This document shows positions 44,124 through 52,452 of a stretch of 64,000 nt of DNA, piece after piece. A program made the translations under genes and the position numbers. Position 1 is the stretch's first letter, and each line of letters begins with the position of its first letter. Source of the DNA: JAFECT01 sp035551675. GTDB taxonomy: Bacteria > Pseudomonadota > Alphaproteobacteria > Caulobacterales > Caulobacteraceae. Where the stretch lies: contig DASZMV010000093.1 of NCBI GenBank assembly GCA_035551675.1, positions 14,899 to 78,898 on the forward strand, written 5' to 3'. The notes under the pieces were generated by a model. The model made no database searches and was not told the origin of the DNA. It was given only the letters and a program-made list of their open reading frames with translations.

Positions 44124-44143
44124 CACCCTTAAATTGGGTACAT
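44124..44143 (-). promoter_or_regulatory. Operator-like inverted repeat upstream of luxR copy 2
   Basis: CACCCTTAAATTGGGTACAT contains ACCC and GGGT arms and, read on the minus strand, GTACCCAATTTAAGGGTG fits the recurrent motif. It lies about 90 bp upstream of the proposed start of the second LuxR paralogue, consistent with autoregulation or cross-regulation. Confidence 0.5.
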
Positions 44144-44229
44144 AAAAATATCAAAAATTAGGTCAATCCGTTGATTTGAAACACCATCGCTTTGTATGGT
44201 CCCGCTTAACGATAATCCGAGAGTTCAGA

Positions 44230-44808
44230 TTGGTTACGGACGATTCTCTCGAGTCGCAGGGGGCCGCGGACTGGGGCGGCCGCTGGCTCGACGCCCAGGG
44301 CATGGCCGTCGTGGTGCTGTCGCGCGACCTGGCGGTTGTGTGGTCATCCCGCGCGGTGCAGGAGACCCTGTCGCCGGAAGGGCCCGTGATGCTGCGCGAC
44401 GGCTATCTCGCGGGCGCCACGCGCGGCCACCAGAACCAGCTCGCCGGCCTGCTCGATCGCGCCGCCGTCGGCGCGGCCGCGGCGGATATGTTCGACCACG
44501 CCGAGCCCGAGCGGCGGCTGATCGTCAGCATCCGCGCCCTGGACGGCGCCATGATGCGCTTCGGCGCCTCGGTGCGGCGCGAACGGCGTGAGATCGTCCT
44601 GCCCGACCTCACCGGCGCCTTCGGCCTGACCAACGCCGAGCAGCTGATCGTCCGCCGCCTGATGCAGGGCTGGAGCGCCACTGACGTGGCCGACGACCTG
44701 GGTGCGGCGCTCCTCACTGTGCGCACCCACATCAAGCGCGCCTACGCCAAGCTCGGCGTCCATTCCAAGGAACAGCTGTTCGCCAAGCTGCTGGCGTTCG
44801 TCGGCTAG
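44230..44808 (+). CDS. LuxR-type (GerE HTH) transcriptional regulator, copy 2
   Basis: A 192-residue paralogue of the regulator at 28415. The N-terminal half WGGRWLDAQGMAVVVLSRDL aligns with the PAS-like start of copy 1, and the HTH (FGLTNAEQLIVRRLMQGWSA, TDVADDLGAALLTVRTHIKR) is near identical in the recognition helix. The start is uncertain: TTG 44230 gives a protein that aligns end to end with copy 1; TTG 44176 would add 18 residues. It follows the TadG(VWA) gene and precedes the convergent CHASE2 operon. A role in adhesion-gene control is inferred from shared motifs. Confidence 0.82.
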   Translation: MVTDDSLESQGAADWGGRWLDAQGMAVVVLSRDLAVVWSSRAVQETLSPEGPVMLRDGYLAGATRGHQNQLAGLLDRAAVGAAAADMFDHAEPERRLIVSIRALDGAMMRFGASVRRERREIVLPDLTGAFGLTNAEQLIVRRLMQGWSATDVADDLGAALLTVRTHIKRAYAKLGVHSKEQLFAKLLAFVG

Positions 44809-44829
44809 AGACTTAGCGACGGCGACGAA

Positions 44830-46470
44830 TCAGTGCGGCAGGCCGGGGATGCTGAACGGCAGACTGGGCATGTTCACGTGCGGCGCATCCGCGTGCTGGT
44901 CGGCGCTGCGTCCCGCGGCGAGATTGCAGTCGCGCGTGAGGGTCTCGTCACCGTAGTCGGCGCAGCGATGGAGCAGACTGTCCACCTCGCCGTCGCGACC
45001 CGCCTGGCGCGCCACCGCGATCTGCAGCGACATGAACGGCTTGTCGTCGTTGTCGAAGCGGCGGATGCCGGCGCGGATGATGTCGTCCGCCGGATCGTTC
45101 TCGCCGCGCCGCCAAAGCATGCGCACGTGGTCGACATAGCCCTGCACGCTCTGGTCCGGGTTCTGATGCGCCTGGCGGAACAAACGGTCGGCGGCGGCGC
45201 CGTCGCCCATGTCGTCGCGCAGCCGTGCAGACTCGTTGATCACCACGGGCGCGGCGCCGAAGCTCGTCTTCTGCGCCTGGGCGAGCGAGACGGTGGCCGT
45301 GGGATAGTCGCCCGCGGCGCGCGCCTTCATCGCCTGATAGACCGCCGCGACCGCGACCTTGGCCTGGGCGTATTCCGCCGTACCGCGCACCGAGGTCAGC
45401 CAGGCGGTCTGTTCATCGCGCAACGGCGCGCCCTGCGGATAGGCGTCGGTGGAATATTGCGCGATGCCTTTCTTGCGCTCCTCCGGCGCGCGGTGCTTGG
45501 GTTCGTCCTCGCTGGAGCGACCACGGCCCATGCCCTCGGCGAACGTTCCGGCTGCGCGGATCAGATTGCCGCGCAGATCCCGCGACGAGCCGCCGACCAG
45601 CGCCTGCACGCTGGAGGGATTGACGGCCGCACGCAGGTCCTTGTCGAACTGGGACTGCAGCTCTTGCGTCTCCTGTTCGCGCTTCACCGCATCCGCCTGA
45701 ATGGTGTCGAAGACCTTGGCCGAGCCCGTGTCCGCGGAATAGCCGGCGAGCGTCGCGAGGTCGTAACCCACGGCGTCCGCCTCGTCCTCTTCGGCCTGCG
45801 AATGCTGCGGCTGGCCGGCGTTGAGGAAATGCAGCAGATCGTTGGTCGCGCTCGCCCTCTCCGCCGCAGTGGCGTTGAAGGCGCTGACGCCGTCGCCGCC
45901 GCTGCGCAAGCTCGCCGCGCCCGCCTGCGCGGCCGAACCCACCACATACAGCTCGCCGAGCCGGCTGGTCAGGCGCGCCTGCTTGGCCTCGCGCGCGCCC
46001 TTGGCGAAGTGGCCCAGCCGTATATGCCCCAGCTCGTGCCCCAGGATGAAGGCGATCTCATCGTCCGACTGCGCCTGATCGAGCAGACCGAACGCCACCA
46101 CGATCGAATTATCCGGCAACGAATAGGCGTTGTAGACGTCGAGCCCGATGACGTGCACCTGCGGCGGCGCCGCCTTGGCGTAGGGCCAGCCGGCGTCGAG
46201 CTTGGCGATCATCGCCGCGATCTTCGCCTCGGTCTGCGGCATGCGCAGGCGCGCCGACTGATAGCGGCCCTGGCTCAGCGCACCCGCGAGGCCCAGCGAC
46301 CCGGACCCGCCGCCGCGGCCGACACCGAAATCGCGGTTCGCCACCTGCTTCAGAAACGGTCCGCGTTTGCCGGTGACCGTGAACGCGTCGCTTGCCGCGA
46401 ACGCGGTGTTGGAAACGAACGCGGCCAAGGCCGCGGCGCCCAGAACGGTGCTGCGACGCGACAGGCGCAT
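44830..46470 (-). CDS. Exported M48-family zinc metalloprotease with TPR-like C-terminal half
   Basis: A 546-residue periplasmic protease. Leader MRLSRRSTVLGAAALAAFVS ends near AFAASD. The metal site is HELGH (residues 145-149), and EEDEADAVGYDL (about 225) supplies the third ligand. The second half is alpha-helical and TPR-like (AVYQAMKARAAGDYPTATVS). It resembles BepA/YcaL-type M48 proteases involved in outer-membrane protein quality control. The ATG at 46470 follows the small secreted protein gene by 2 bp; the frame to 46569 is a shadow. It is the last of a CHASE2-small protein-M48 operon. Confidence 0.85.
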   Translation of the reverse strand: MRLSRRSTVLGAAALAAFVSNTAFAASDAFTVTGKRGPFLKQVANRDFGVGRGGGSGSLGLAGALSQGRYQSARLRMPQTEAKIAAMIAKLDAGWPYAKAAPPQVHVIGLDVYNAYSLPDNSIVVAFGLLDQAQSDDEIAFILGHELGHIRLGHFAKGAREAKQARLTSRLGELYVVGSAAQAGAASLRSGGDGVSAFNATAAERASATNDLLHFLNAGQPQHSQAEEDEADAVGYDLATLAGYSADTGSAKVFDTIQADAVKREQETQELQSQFDKDLRAAVNPSSVQALVGGSSRDLRGNLIRAAGTFAEGMGRGRSSEDEPKHRAPEERKKGIAQYSTDAYPQGAPLRDEQTAWLTSVRGTAEYAQAKVAVAAVYQAMKARAAGDYPTATVSLAQAQKTSFGAAPVVINESARLRDDMGDGAAADRLFRQAHQNPDQSVQGYVDHVRMLWRRGENDPADDIIRAGIRRFDNDDKPFMSLQIAVARQAGRDGEVDSLLHRCADYGDETLTRDCNLAAGRSADQHADAPHVNMPSLPFSIPGLPH

Positions 46471-46472
46471 GA

Positions 46473-46841
46473 TCAATGCCCGCCGCAATCGGCCGCCGAG
46501 CCGATGCCCATGTTGCTGCCGGCATAGGCCGAGCCGCTGCCGCGCGAAGCGGTTTGCACTGGTTCGCACTTGGTCTGCAGGCCCTCGGTCTGCACGTCGA
46601 GACCGCGCAGATAGACGGTCTTGCCCTTCACGCTGATGCCAATGCTCTTGCCCTTGCCGAGGCCGACGATGGCGGCGGGCAGGCGCACGTCCGACGCGTT
46701 CAGCGTGCCGGTCGGCTGACCGGCGGCGTCGAAGGTGTGCACGCTGGGGCGCAGGAACTTGGTGACGCGGCCGAGATCGCCGGCGAGCGCGGCGCTCGCG
46801 ACAGTGATGACAAACAGCGCGACGAGACTAGGTCTCCACAT
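46473..46841 (-). CDS. Small secreted protein between CHASE2 and M48 genes
   Basis: A 122-residue exported protein: leader MWRPSLVALFVITVASAALA cleaved before GDLG, then a beta-rich region (VGLGKGKSIGISVKGKTVYL) and a Cys-containing Ser/Gly-rich tail (TKCEPVQTASRGSGSAY, AADCGGH). No family is recognised. The ATG at 46841 has GGAGG 9 bases upstream and overlaps the end of the CHASE2 gene by 14 bp. The context suggests it is a partner or substrate of the M48 protease or a ligand of the CHASE2 sensor. Confidence 0.7.
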   Translation of the reverse strand: MWRPSLVALFVITVASAALAGDLGRVTKFLRPSVHTFDAAGQPTGTLNASDVRLPAAIVGLGKGKSIGISVKGKTVYLRGLDVQTEGLQTKCEPVQTASRGSGSAYAGSNMGIGSAADCGGH

Positions 46842-48588
46842 GGACAGGAACCTCCGGAGGCTGGTCCTTGGCGGACACTGACGCGGTGGGGGAAAGCTCA
46901 CGCGGTGCACTGGCGGAGGTCGGCGCCGGTCTTGGCGCGACCAGGCGATCCTCCTCGAACTTCAAGGCCGTACGGCAACGCTGGCCGGCGGCCATTATAC
47001 GACGAACCAGCGCAATGTGCTCGACCGAACCGCAAATATCCGCGGGCAGGGTCTGGCGGGTCGCATAGAACAGAAAGCCGATGGCGCAGAAACCCAGCCC
47101 GATCCAGTTGATCGGCGAGCGATGCAACAGCGCCACCCCCGTCCAAGTCGCCAGCGCGATGACGCCCACCGAGGTCAACAGCAGCCCCAGGTACAGCGGC
47201 CCGTAGACGTGCACGCGCAGCTTCTCCTCCGCGCGTCGCGAGAAGGCGTGGTCGAGCAGGCTGTTTCGCGCCATCACCGCCATCACGTCGCAGAAGGCGA
47301 GCGCGGCGATCAACAACGCCTTCAGAAGATCGGAATCGAGGAACATGCTGGCGTTGCGCCGATACTCGGCGCTGTCTTCGACCAGGTTGTCGAGCGCCAT
47401 AGCGTGATACTGCACGCCCGGAACCTGACCGTGCACCGGACTCTCGACCCAGTCGTTTGACGCGTGAAACTGACCGCCCACCATCACCAGCTTGCCCGCC
47501 AGCAGTTGTTTCAGATCGCCCGCTTGCAATCCTTCGCCCGACACCAGCCGGTCGTAGCCGAGGCTCTCGGTGTAGGGGCATTCCTGGCGGGCGCCCGATC
47601 CCGCCGCGCGCGACCCCGCCATCTGTTCGCCGAGCCTCTGGATCCAGCCGCCGCCGGCGCCGCGACAAGGCGCGGCCTTGCCGGTCACCGCATGGGTAAG
47701 CGCGAGATAGGCGGGATCGGGCCGCGAGCCCCAGACCACGTCCACCGGGTCCTTGAATACCGTGCTCAGCCGCTCGGGCGCGTCGGCGAAGACCGGCGCC
47801 ATGCGCTTGTCCGCCAGCGCCGCGACGGCGCGCGTGCGCAGGCGCCGAAAGCCTTCCACGCCGCACCCGTCGGCGCGGCGCAGACAGTAGGCCGCGTACA
47901 TCGCCATCGCCGGCGACACGTCGAAGTCGTGCACGCCCAGCCGCTCGGCTTTTGTCTTGTCGAAGGCGTAGCGCATGATCGTCGGATAGGCTTCCTGGCC
48001 CACCAGCGCCGGCGCCAGCACGGTGACACGGTCGAGCGCGCGCTGGACGTCGGTGAACATCTCCAGGTCCGCCGGCGACGGCTTGGCAAGGATAATCGGC
48101 ACGCCGCCCACCTGTTCGATACAGGCGAGCTTGATCAGCGGATTGGCGAGACAGGCCGGCTTGTCCGCCCACGCGCTCGCGTGCGTCGCGTCGCCGACGC
48201 CCTTGACGAAGGTATCGAACCCATCGCCTTCGCCGCCCTCGCCGCGATAGATGAAGTCCACGAACATCGCCGACGGCGGCGCGCCCCCGACGCTCATCAG
48301 GTCATCCAGCATGGTCCACTGCTGGTCGAAGGTCGGCGGAAACCGCTTCCAGCCGAAGCCCTTCATCGCTTCCAGCGACGCGTCGTCGAGATAGACCAGG
48401 CGAATGCGGCTCTGGCCCTTGCGGTCGCGGCCGTAGTCGGCGGCGGTGATGCGCTGATAGACCCGGTCCGCCAGCCGGTCCGACGCGGATTCCAGCCCGA
48501 ACAGGTTGAGCTTGGCGACGGCATAGGCCGAGCCCGCCAGCACCACGGCCACCAGGGCGGCCTTCAGGATTCGTCCCAATGAAATCAA
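46828..48588 (-). CDS. CHASE2-domain membrane protein without output domain
   Basis: A 586-residue protein. One N-terminal helix (ALVAVVLAGSAYAVAKLN) precedes a CHASE2-like extracytoplasmic domain of about 400 residues (RIRLVYLDDASLEAMKGFGW, PSAMFVDFIYRGEGG, KLVMVGGQFHASNDW with SPVHGQVPGVQYHAMALDNL). Two to three C-terminal helices (residues 420-520) and a short Pro-rich cytoplasmic tail follow. Normal CHASE2 proteins end in a kinase, cyclase or GGDEF domain; none is present here. It is the first gene of the operon with the small secreted protein and the M48 protease and may signal through them. Confidence 0.8.
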   Translation of the reverse strand: MISLGRILKAALVAVVLAGSAYAVAKLNLFGLESASDRLADRVYQRITAADYGRDRKGQSRIRLVYLDDASLEAMKGFGWKRFPPTFDQQWTMLDDLMSVGGAPPSAMFVDFIYRGEGGEGDGFDTFVKGVGDATHASAWADKPACLANPLIKLACIEQVGGVPIILAKPSPADLEMFTDVQRALDRVTVLAPALVGQEAYPTIMRYAFDKTKAERLGVHDFDVSPAMAMYAAYCLRRADGCGVEGFRRLRTRAVAALADKRMAPVFADAPERLSTVFKDPVDVVWGSRPDPAYLALTHAVTGKAAPCRGAGGGWIQRLGEQMAGSRAAGSGARQECPYTESLGYDRLVSGEGLQAGDLKQLLAGKLVMVGGQFHASNDWVESPVHGQVPGVQYHAMALDNLVEDSAEYRRNASMFLDSDLLKALLIAALAFCDVMAVMARNSLLDHAFSRRAEEKLRVHVYGPLYLGLLLTSVGVIALATWTGVALLHRSPINWIGLGFCAIGFLFYATRQTLPADICGSVEHIALVRRIMAAGQRCRTALKFEEDRLVAPRPAPTSASAPRELSPTASVSAKDQPPEVPVHVET

Positions 48589-48729
48589 TGGGTCCAGCCT
48601 CCAGCCCCGCGACTGTCCGGGAGCCTCCCCACCGCGTCAAGCTTGACCGTAAGGCCGGTGTCGGCGACGGGCGCAAAGCTGGCTGCGGCGGAATCGGTGG
48701 ACAAACCCGGCCGTGTCGTAAATCAGGGG

Positions 48730-48758
48730 CCGGATCAAAGGGGCCCGGATCAAAGGGG
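48730..48758 (+). repeat. 14-bp tandem repeat including the gst ribosome-binding site
   Basis: CCGGATCAAAGGGG occurs at 48730-48743 and again at 48745-48758. The second copy supplies the AAAGGGG ribosome-binding site of the glutathione transferase gene. Copy-number slippage could alter translation. Confidence 0.6.
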
Positions 48759-48765
48759 GATCGCC

Positions 48766-49401
48766 ATGTACACGCTCTACTATTCGCCGGGCGCGGCGAG
48801 CCTGGTGGTGCATCAGGCGCTGATGGAGTTGGGCGTCCGTTTCGAGCTGAAGCTGATCGACATCGAGACCGGCCAGCAGAAGACGCCGGCCTATCTGGCG
48901 ATCAATCCCGCGGGCGTGGTGCCGACCCTGATCGTCGACAACCAGGCGGTGGGAGAAGCCGCGGCGATCCTGATCCTTCTCTCCGAACGCTTTCCGCATG
49001 CGGGCCTGGCGCCGGCGGCCGGCACGCCGGACCGTGCGGTGTTCCTGCAGTGGATGTTCTTCCTCGCCAACACGCTGCAGCCGCAGTACCGCCGCTGGTT
49101 CTATCCCGGCGACGACGCGGCGCCCGAGCGCGAGGCCGAGATTAAGGACAACGCGCGCCGGCGGATCGAGGCCGCCTGGACCCGCATCGACAACCACCTC
49201 GCCGGCGGCGGCTTCATGGCCGGCGACTACAGCGCGCTCGACATGCACGCGACCATGCTGGGCCGCTGGTCGCGCAACATGCCCAAGCCCGCCGACCGCT
49301 GGCCGCACGTCGCCGCCTGGCTCGCCAAGACCACCGCCCGCCCGGCCTGGAGCGCGGTCCACAAGGCCGAGGGGCTCGAAGTCTGGCCCCCCAAGACCTG
49401 A
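48766..49401 (+). CDS. Glutathione S-transferase family protein
   Basis: A 211-residue cytosolic protein. The N-terminal thioredoxin-like domain has YTLYYSPGAASLVVHQALME, the NPAGVVPTLI cis-Pro region and an acidic-Ser-like VGEAAAILILL segment where GSTs bind glutathione. The helical C-terminal domain runs from about residue 85. The Ser in YSPGAAS fits the beta-class active site. It conjugates or isomerises small electrophiles; the substrate cannot be predicted. The ATG at 48766 is preceded by AAAGGGGGATCGCC. It is followed by the moa operon 34 bp downstream. Confidence 0.85.
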   Translation: MYTLYYSPGAASLVVHQALMELGVRFELKLIDIETGQQKTPAYLAINPAGVVPTLIVDNQAVGEAAAILILLSERFPHAGLAPAAGTPDRAVFLQWMFFLANTLQPQYRRWFYPGDDAAPEREAEIKDNARRRIEAAWTRIDNHLAGGGFMAGDYSALDMHATMLGRWSRNMPKPADRWPHVAAWLAKTTARPAWSAVHKAEGLEVWPPKT

Positions 49402-49435
49402 CAAGCCCCCGCTTCAAAGTGCTAGGGTGCGGCTT

Positions 49436-49684
49436 ATGAGCAAGGTCCTGTTCTTCGGTCGCACCGCCGATCGCCTCGGCCGATCGCGCGAGGTGGAGAT
49501 TCCGCCCGCCGGCCTGAGCATCGCCGACCTGCGCCAACGCCTGTGCAACGCGGATGAAACCGCGCGCGACGCGCTCGACCGCCCCGACGTGCGCGCGTGC
49601 GTCGACCAGGTGATCGTCGGCGACGACGCCCGCATAGCCCCGGATCAGGAGATCGCCTTCTTCTCGGTCTTTTCGGGAGGCTGA
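49436..49684 (+). CDS. moaD: Molybdopterin synthase small subunit MoaD
   Basis: An 82-residue ubiquitin-fold protein ending FFSVFSGG; the terminal Gly-Gly is the site that is adenylated by MoeB and then carries the thiocarboxylate sulfur. It works with MoaE to insert the dithiolene of molybdopterin. It starts at ATG 49436, 34 bp after the gst gene, and moaE follows after 1 bp. Length is normal. No MoeB gene is seen in the window. Confidence 0.92.
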   Translation: MSKVLFFGRTADRLGRSREVEIPPAGLSIADLRQRLCNADETARDALDRPDVRACVDQVIVGDDARIAPDQEIAFFSVFSGG

Positions 49685-49685
49685 G

Positions 49686-50150
49686 ATGGCGGTCCACACG
49701 CGCTTGGCCCTCGAGCCGTTCGATCCCGCGCGGGAACTCGCGGCGTTTCTCGACGGCCGCGACCAGGACGGCGCCGTCGTTTCCTTCACCGGCGTCATGC
49801 GCGGACAGGGCCGCGACGGACAGACGCTCGAACGCCTGCACCTCGACTGGTATCCGGGCATGACCGAAGCCTCGATCGCCAAGATCGCGGAAGACACCGC
49901 GGCGCGCTTTTCGGTCAGCGACGTGCGGGTGGTCCACCGCTGCGGCGACATTCAACCCGGCGAGCCCATCGTCTTTGCCGCCGCCGCCGCGCCGCACCGC
50001 CGCGCCGCCTTCGAGGCCTGCGACTACCTGATGGACAAACTTAAGACCGAAGCGGCGTTCTGGAAGCGCGAGGACAGCGCATCCGGCTCGCAATGGATCG
50101 ACCCGTCCGGCAAGGACCGCGCGGACGCCGCGCGCTGGAGCAAGCTATGA
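49686..50150 (+). CDS. moaE: Molybdopterin synthase catalytic subunit MoaE
   Basis: A 154-residue protein with MoaE signatures: VSFTGVMRGQGRDGQTLERL near the N-terminus, VHRCGDIQPGEPIVFAAAAA and the catalytic-Lys region KTEAAFWKRED. It forms a heterotetramer with MoaD and converts cyclic pyranopterin monophosphate into molybdopterin. Its last bases overlap moaB (ATGA), so the operon is translationally coupled. Confidence 0.93.
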   Translation: MAVHTRLALEPFDPARELAAFLDGRDQDGAVVSFTGVMRGQGRDGQTLERLHLDWYPGMTEASIAKIAEDTAARFSVSDVRVVHRCGDIQPGEPIVFAAAAAPHRRAAFEACDYLMDKLKTEAAFWKREDSASGSQWIDPSGKDRADAARWSKL

Positions 50151-50683
50151 GCGGCATCGACGACAGCCTGACCTTCCATCCGCTGAAGATCGCGGTCCTG
50201 ACCATCTCCGACACCCGTGACGAGGAGACCGACCGTTCCGGCGCGCTTCTCGCCTCGCGCATCCAGGCCGCGGGTCACACCCTCGCCCACAAGACCATCG
50301 TCGCCGACGACGTCGGCGCCATCCGCGCGCAACTGCATCTCTATATCGGGGACCCCGAGGTCGAGGTGGTGATCACGACCGGCGGCACCGGTTTTGCTCC
50401 GCGCGACGTCACGCCCGAGGCGGTGAAGCCCTTGCTGACGCGCGAGATGGACGGCTTCTCCGTCCTGTTCCATCAGGCCAGCCGCAGCACCGTGGGCGTG
50501 GCGACCCTGCAGTCGCGCGCCTTCGGCGGCCAGGCCGGCGAGACCTTCATCTTCTGCCTCCCCGGCTCGACCGGCGCCTGCAAGGACGGCTGGGACCTGG
50601 TGCTGGCGGAAGAACTCGACAGCCGTCATCGTCCCTGTTCGCTCGCGGGCCTGGTGCCGCGCCTGCGCGAGGTCTGCGCATGA
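50147..50683 (+). CDS. moaB: Molybdenum cofactor biosynthesis protein MoaB
   Basis: A 178-residue MogA/MoaB-fold protein with the molybdopterin-binding TTGGTGFAPRDVTPEAV motif and LPGSTGACKDGWDLVL. MoaB/MogA proteins adenylate molybdopterin before molybdate insertion by MoeA; this is the only one in the operon and so probably does that step. Start ATG 50147 overlaps moaE and its stop overlaps moaC. Confidence 0.92.
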   Translation: MSGIDDSLTFHPLKIAVLTISDTRDEETDRSGALLASRIQAAGHTLAHKTIVADDVGAIRAQLHLYIGDPEVEVVITTGGTGFAPRDVTPEAVKPLLTREMDGFSVLFHQASRSTVGVATLQSRAFGGQAGETFIFCLPGSTGACKDGWDLVLAEELDSRHRPCSLAGLVPRLREVCA

Positions 50684-51153
50684 GCAAGCTCTCGCACCTC
50701 GACGCCGAAGGCCGCGCCCGCATGGTCGACGTTTCGGATAAACCGGCAACCGCCCGCGTCGCGATCGCTGAAGGCAGGCTCGTCTGTTCGGCCGCAACGC
50801 TGGATCTCGTGCGTGAAGGCCGCGCGCCCAAAGGCGCCGTCCTTGCCACCGCCGAACTCGCCGGCGTCATGGCGGCGAAGCGCACCGCCGACCTGATCCC
50901 GCTCTGCCACCCGCTGCCGCTGACCAAGGTCGAGGTCGTGTGCGAGCTCGCGGTCGACGCGGTCCACGTGCACGCCGAGGCGCGGACAACCGGCCCCACC
51001 GGGGTGGAGATGGAGGCGCTCACCGCCGTCAGCGTCGCGTGTCTCACCCTCTACGACATGCTGAAAGCCGTCGACAAAACCATGCGGATCGACACCATCC
51101 GCCTGCTGAAAAAGACCGGCGGCGCGTCCGGCGACTATGAGTCCGCGCCATGA
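50680..51153 (+). CDS. moaC: Cyclic pyranopterin monophosphate synthase MoaC
   Basis: A 157-residue protein starting MSKLSHLDAEGRARMVDVSD with the signature LCHPLPLTKVEV and TGPTGVEMEALTAVSVACLT. MoaC finishes the first step of cofactor synthesis begun by MoaA, giving cyclic pyranopterin monophosphate. It overlaps moaB and moeA by ATGA at both ends. Length is normal for a free-standing MoaC. Confidence 0.94.
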   Translation: MSKLSHLDAEGRARMVDVSDKPATARVAIAEGRLVCSAATLDLVREGRAPKGAVLATAELAGVMAAKRTADLIPLCHPLPLTKVEVVCELAVDAVHVHAEARTTGPTGVEMEALTAVSVACLTLYDMLKAVDKTMRIDTIRLLKKTGGASGDYESAP

Positions 51154-52340
51154 TCAGTTTCGACGACGCCTGCGCCCTCGTCCTCGCCCAGGCGCGTCCG
51201 CTCGGTGTCGAACACACCCCGGTCGCCGATGCGCTCGGCCGCGTGCTGGCCAAGCCCGTGCAGGCGCAGAGCGACTTTCCTCCCAACGCCGTCTCCACCA
51301 TGGACGGCTGGGCCGTGCGCGACGACGACCTCGCAAACCTCCCCGCGCGCTTGCATATCGCCGGCGAGTCGCGTCCAGAGGTTCCCTTTGTGAAAGGCTT
51401 GAACCCCGGCGAATGCGCCCGCGTGTTCACCGGCGCCGCGGTCCCCGAAAACGCCCAACGCGTCGTCATGCAGGAGATCGTTCGTCCCGACGGCGATCAC
51501 GCGGTGTTCGAGACGCCGCCGTCCGCCTCGCGCTTCCTGCGCAACGCCGGCGACGACTTTCGCGCCGGCGAAGAGCTGCTGCCGGCGGGAACACCGCTCA
51601 TGCCGCAAGCCCTGGTCGCCGCCGCCGCCGCCGACTACGCCAGCGTCGAAACCTGGCGCCGTCCGCAGATCCTCATCCTCTCCACCGGCGACGAACTTGC
51701 CGAACCCGGTCAGGCGCACAAGACCGCACATCGCATTCCCGACAGCGCGTCAGTCGGCGTTGCGGCGCTCGCCACCGCATGGGGGGCGCACGTCATCGGG
51801 CGCGAACGGTTGAAGGACGACCTCGACGCCATGGTCCCGGCCGCCAACATCGCCCTCGACCGCGCCGATGTGGTGGTGGTAATCGGCGGCGCCTCGATGG
51901 GCGACCGCGACTTCGCCCGCGCCATGTTCGAGCCGCTCGGTCTCGCGCCGATCTTCTCCAAGGTCGCGATGAAGCCCGGCAAGCCGGTCTGGTTCGGCCG
52001 CGTGGCTGAGCGGCTGGTGCTGGGCCTGCCCGGCAATCCGACCTCGGCCTTTGTCACCGCGCGACTGTTCCTAGCCCCCCTGGTTGCGGGGCTGAGCGGG
52101 CGCGACCCCAGGATGGCGCTCAGCTGGCGCGCCGTGCGCCTCGCCGCGCCGCTCGACGCCACCGACGATCGCGAGACGTTCTGGCGCGCCACGCTCAACC
52201 GCGGCGGCAACGCCGAACCCCTGCCCGACCAGGCCTCCGGCGCCCAAAAGGCGCTGGCGCGGAGCCAGTTCCTGATCCGGCGGCGCCCCGGCGCCAAGGC
52301 CGCGGCCCGGCACGACGTCGTCGACGGCCTCGATCTGTAG
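51150..52340 (+). CDS. moeA: Molybdopterin molybdenumtransferase MoeA
   Basis: A 396-residue protein with the MoeA signatures MDGWAVRDDD, FTGAAVPENA, LSTGDELAEPG and GLPGNPTSAFVTA. It inserts molybdate into adenylylated molybdopterin. It overlaps moaC by ATGA. A 112-bp gap then separates it from moaA; there is no strong terminator, so moaA is probably still in the operon with an additional leader. Confidence 0.94.
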   Translation: MISFDDACALVLAQARPLGVEHTPVADALGRVLAKPVQAQSDFPPNAVSTMDGWAVRDDDLANLPARLHIAGESRPEVPFVKGLNPGECARVFTGAAVPENAQRVVMQEIVRPDGDHAVFETPPSASRFLRNAGDDFRAGEELLPAGTPLMPQALVAAAAADYASVETWRRPQILILSTGDELAEPGQAHKTAHRIPDSASVGVAALATAWGAHVIGRERLKDDLDAMVPAANIALDRADVVVVIGGASMGDRDFARAMFEPLGLAPIFSKVAMKPGKPVWFGRVAERLVLGLPGNPTSAFVTARLFLAPLVAGLSGRDPRMALSWRAVRLAAPLDATDDRETFWRATLNRGGNAEPLPDQASGAQKALARSQFLIRRRPGAKAAARHDVVDGLDL

Positions 52341-52452
52341 GAGAATTCGTCTCCCGGCCGCGCTTGCGATGGCTTAGAGTCGAGGAACCCGTCTCGCGGC
52401 CCGCCCATTCAGCCTTGGCCCAACAACGCGAGATCGGGGACGAGGAGCGACT

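Noticed and set aside
42535..44154. 539-codon minus-strand frame opposite TadG(VWA)
   Set aside because: Low-complexity Gly/Arg/Val composition and antisense position; the plus-strand frame has a VWA domain and a terminator after it.
52341..52452. Molybdenum cofactor riboswitch before moaA
   Set aside because: The 112-bp gap does not show the conserved stems of that RNA family as far as I can judge by eye.
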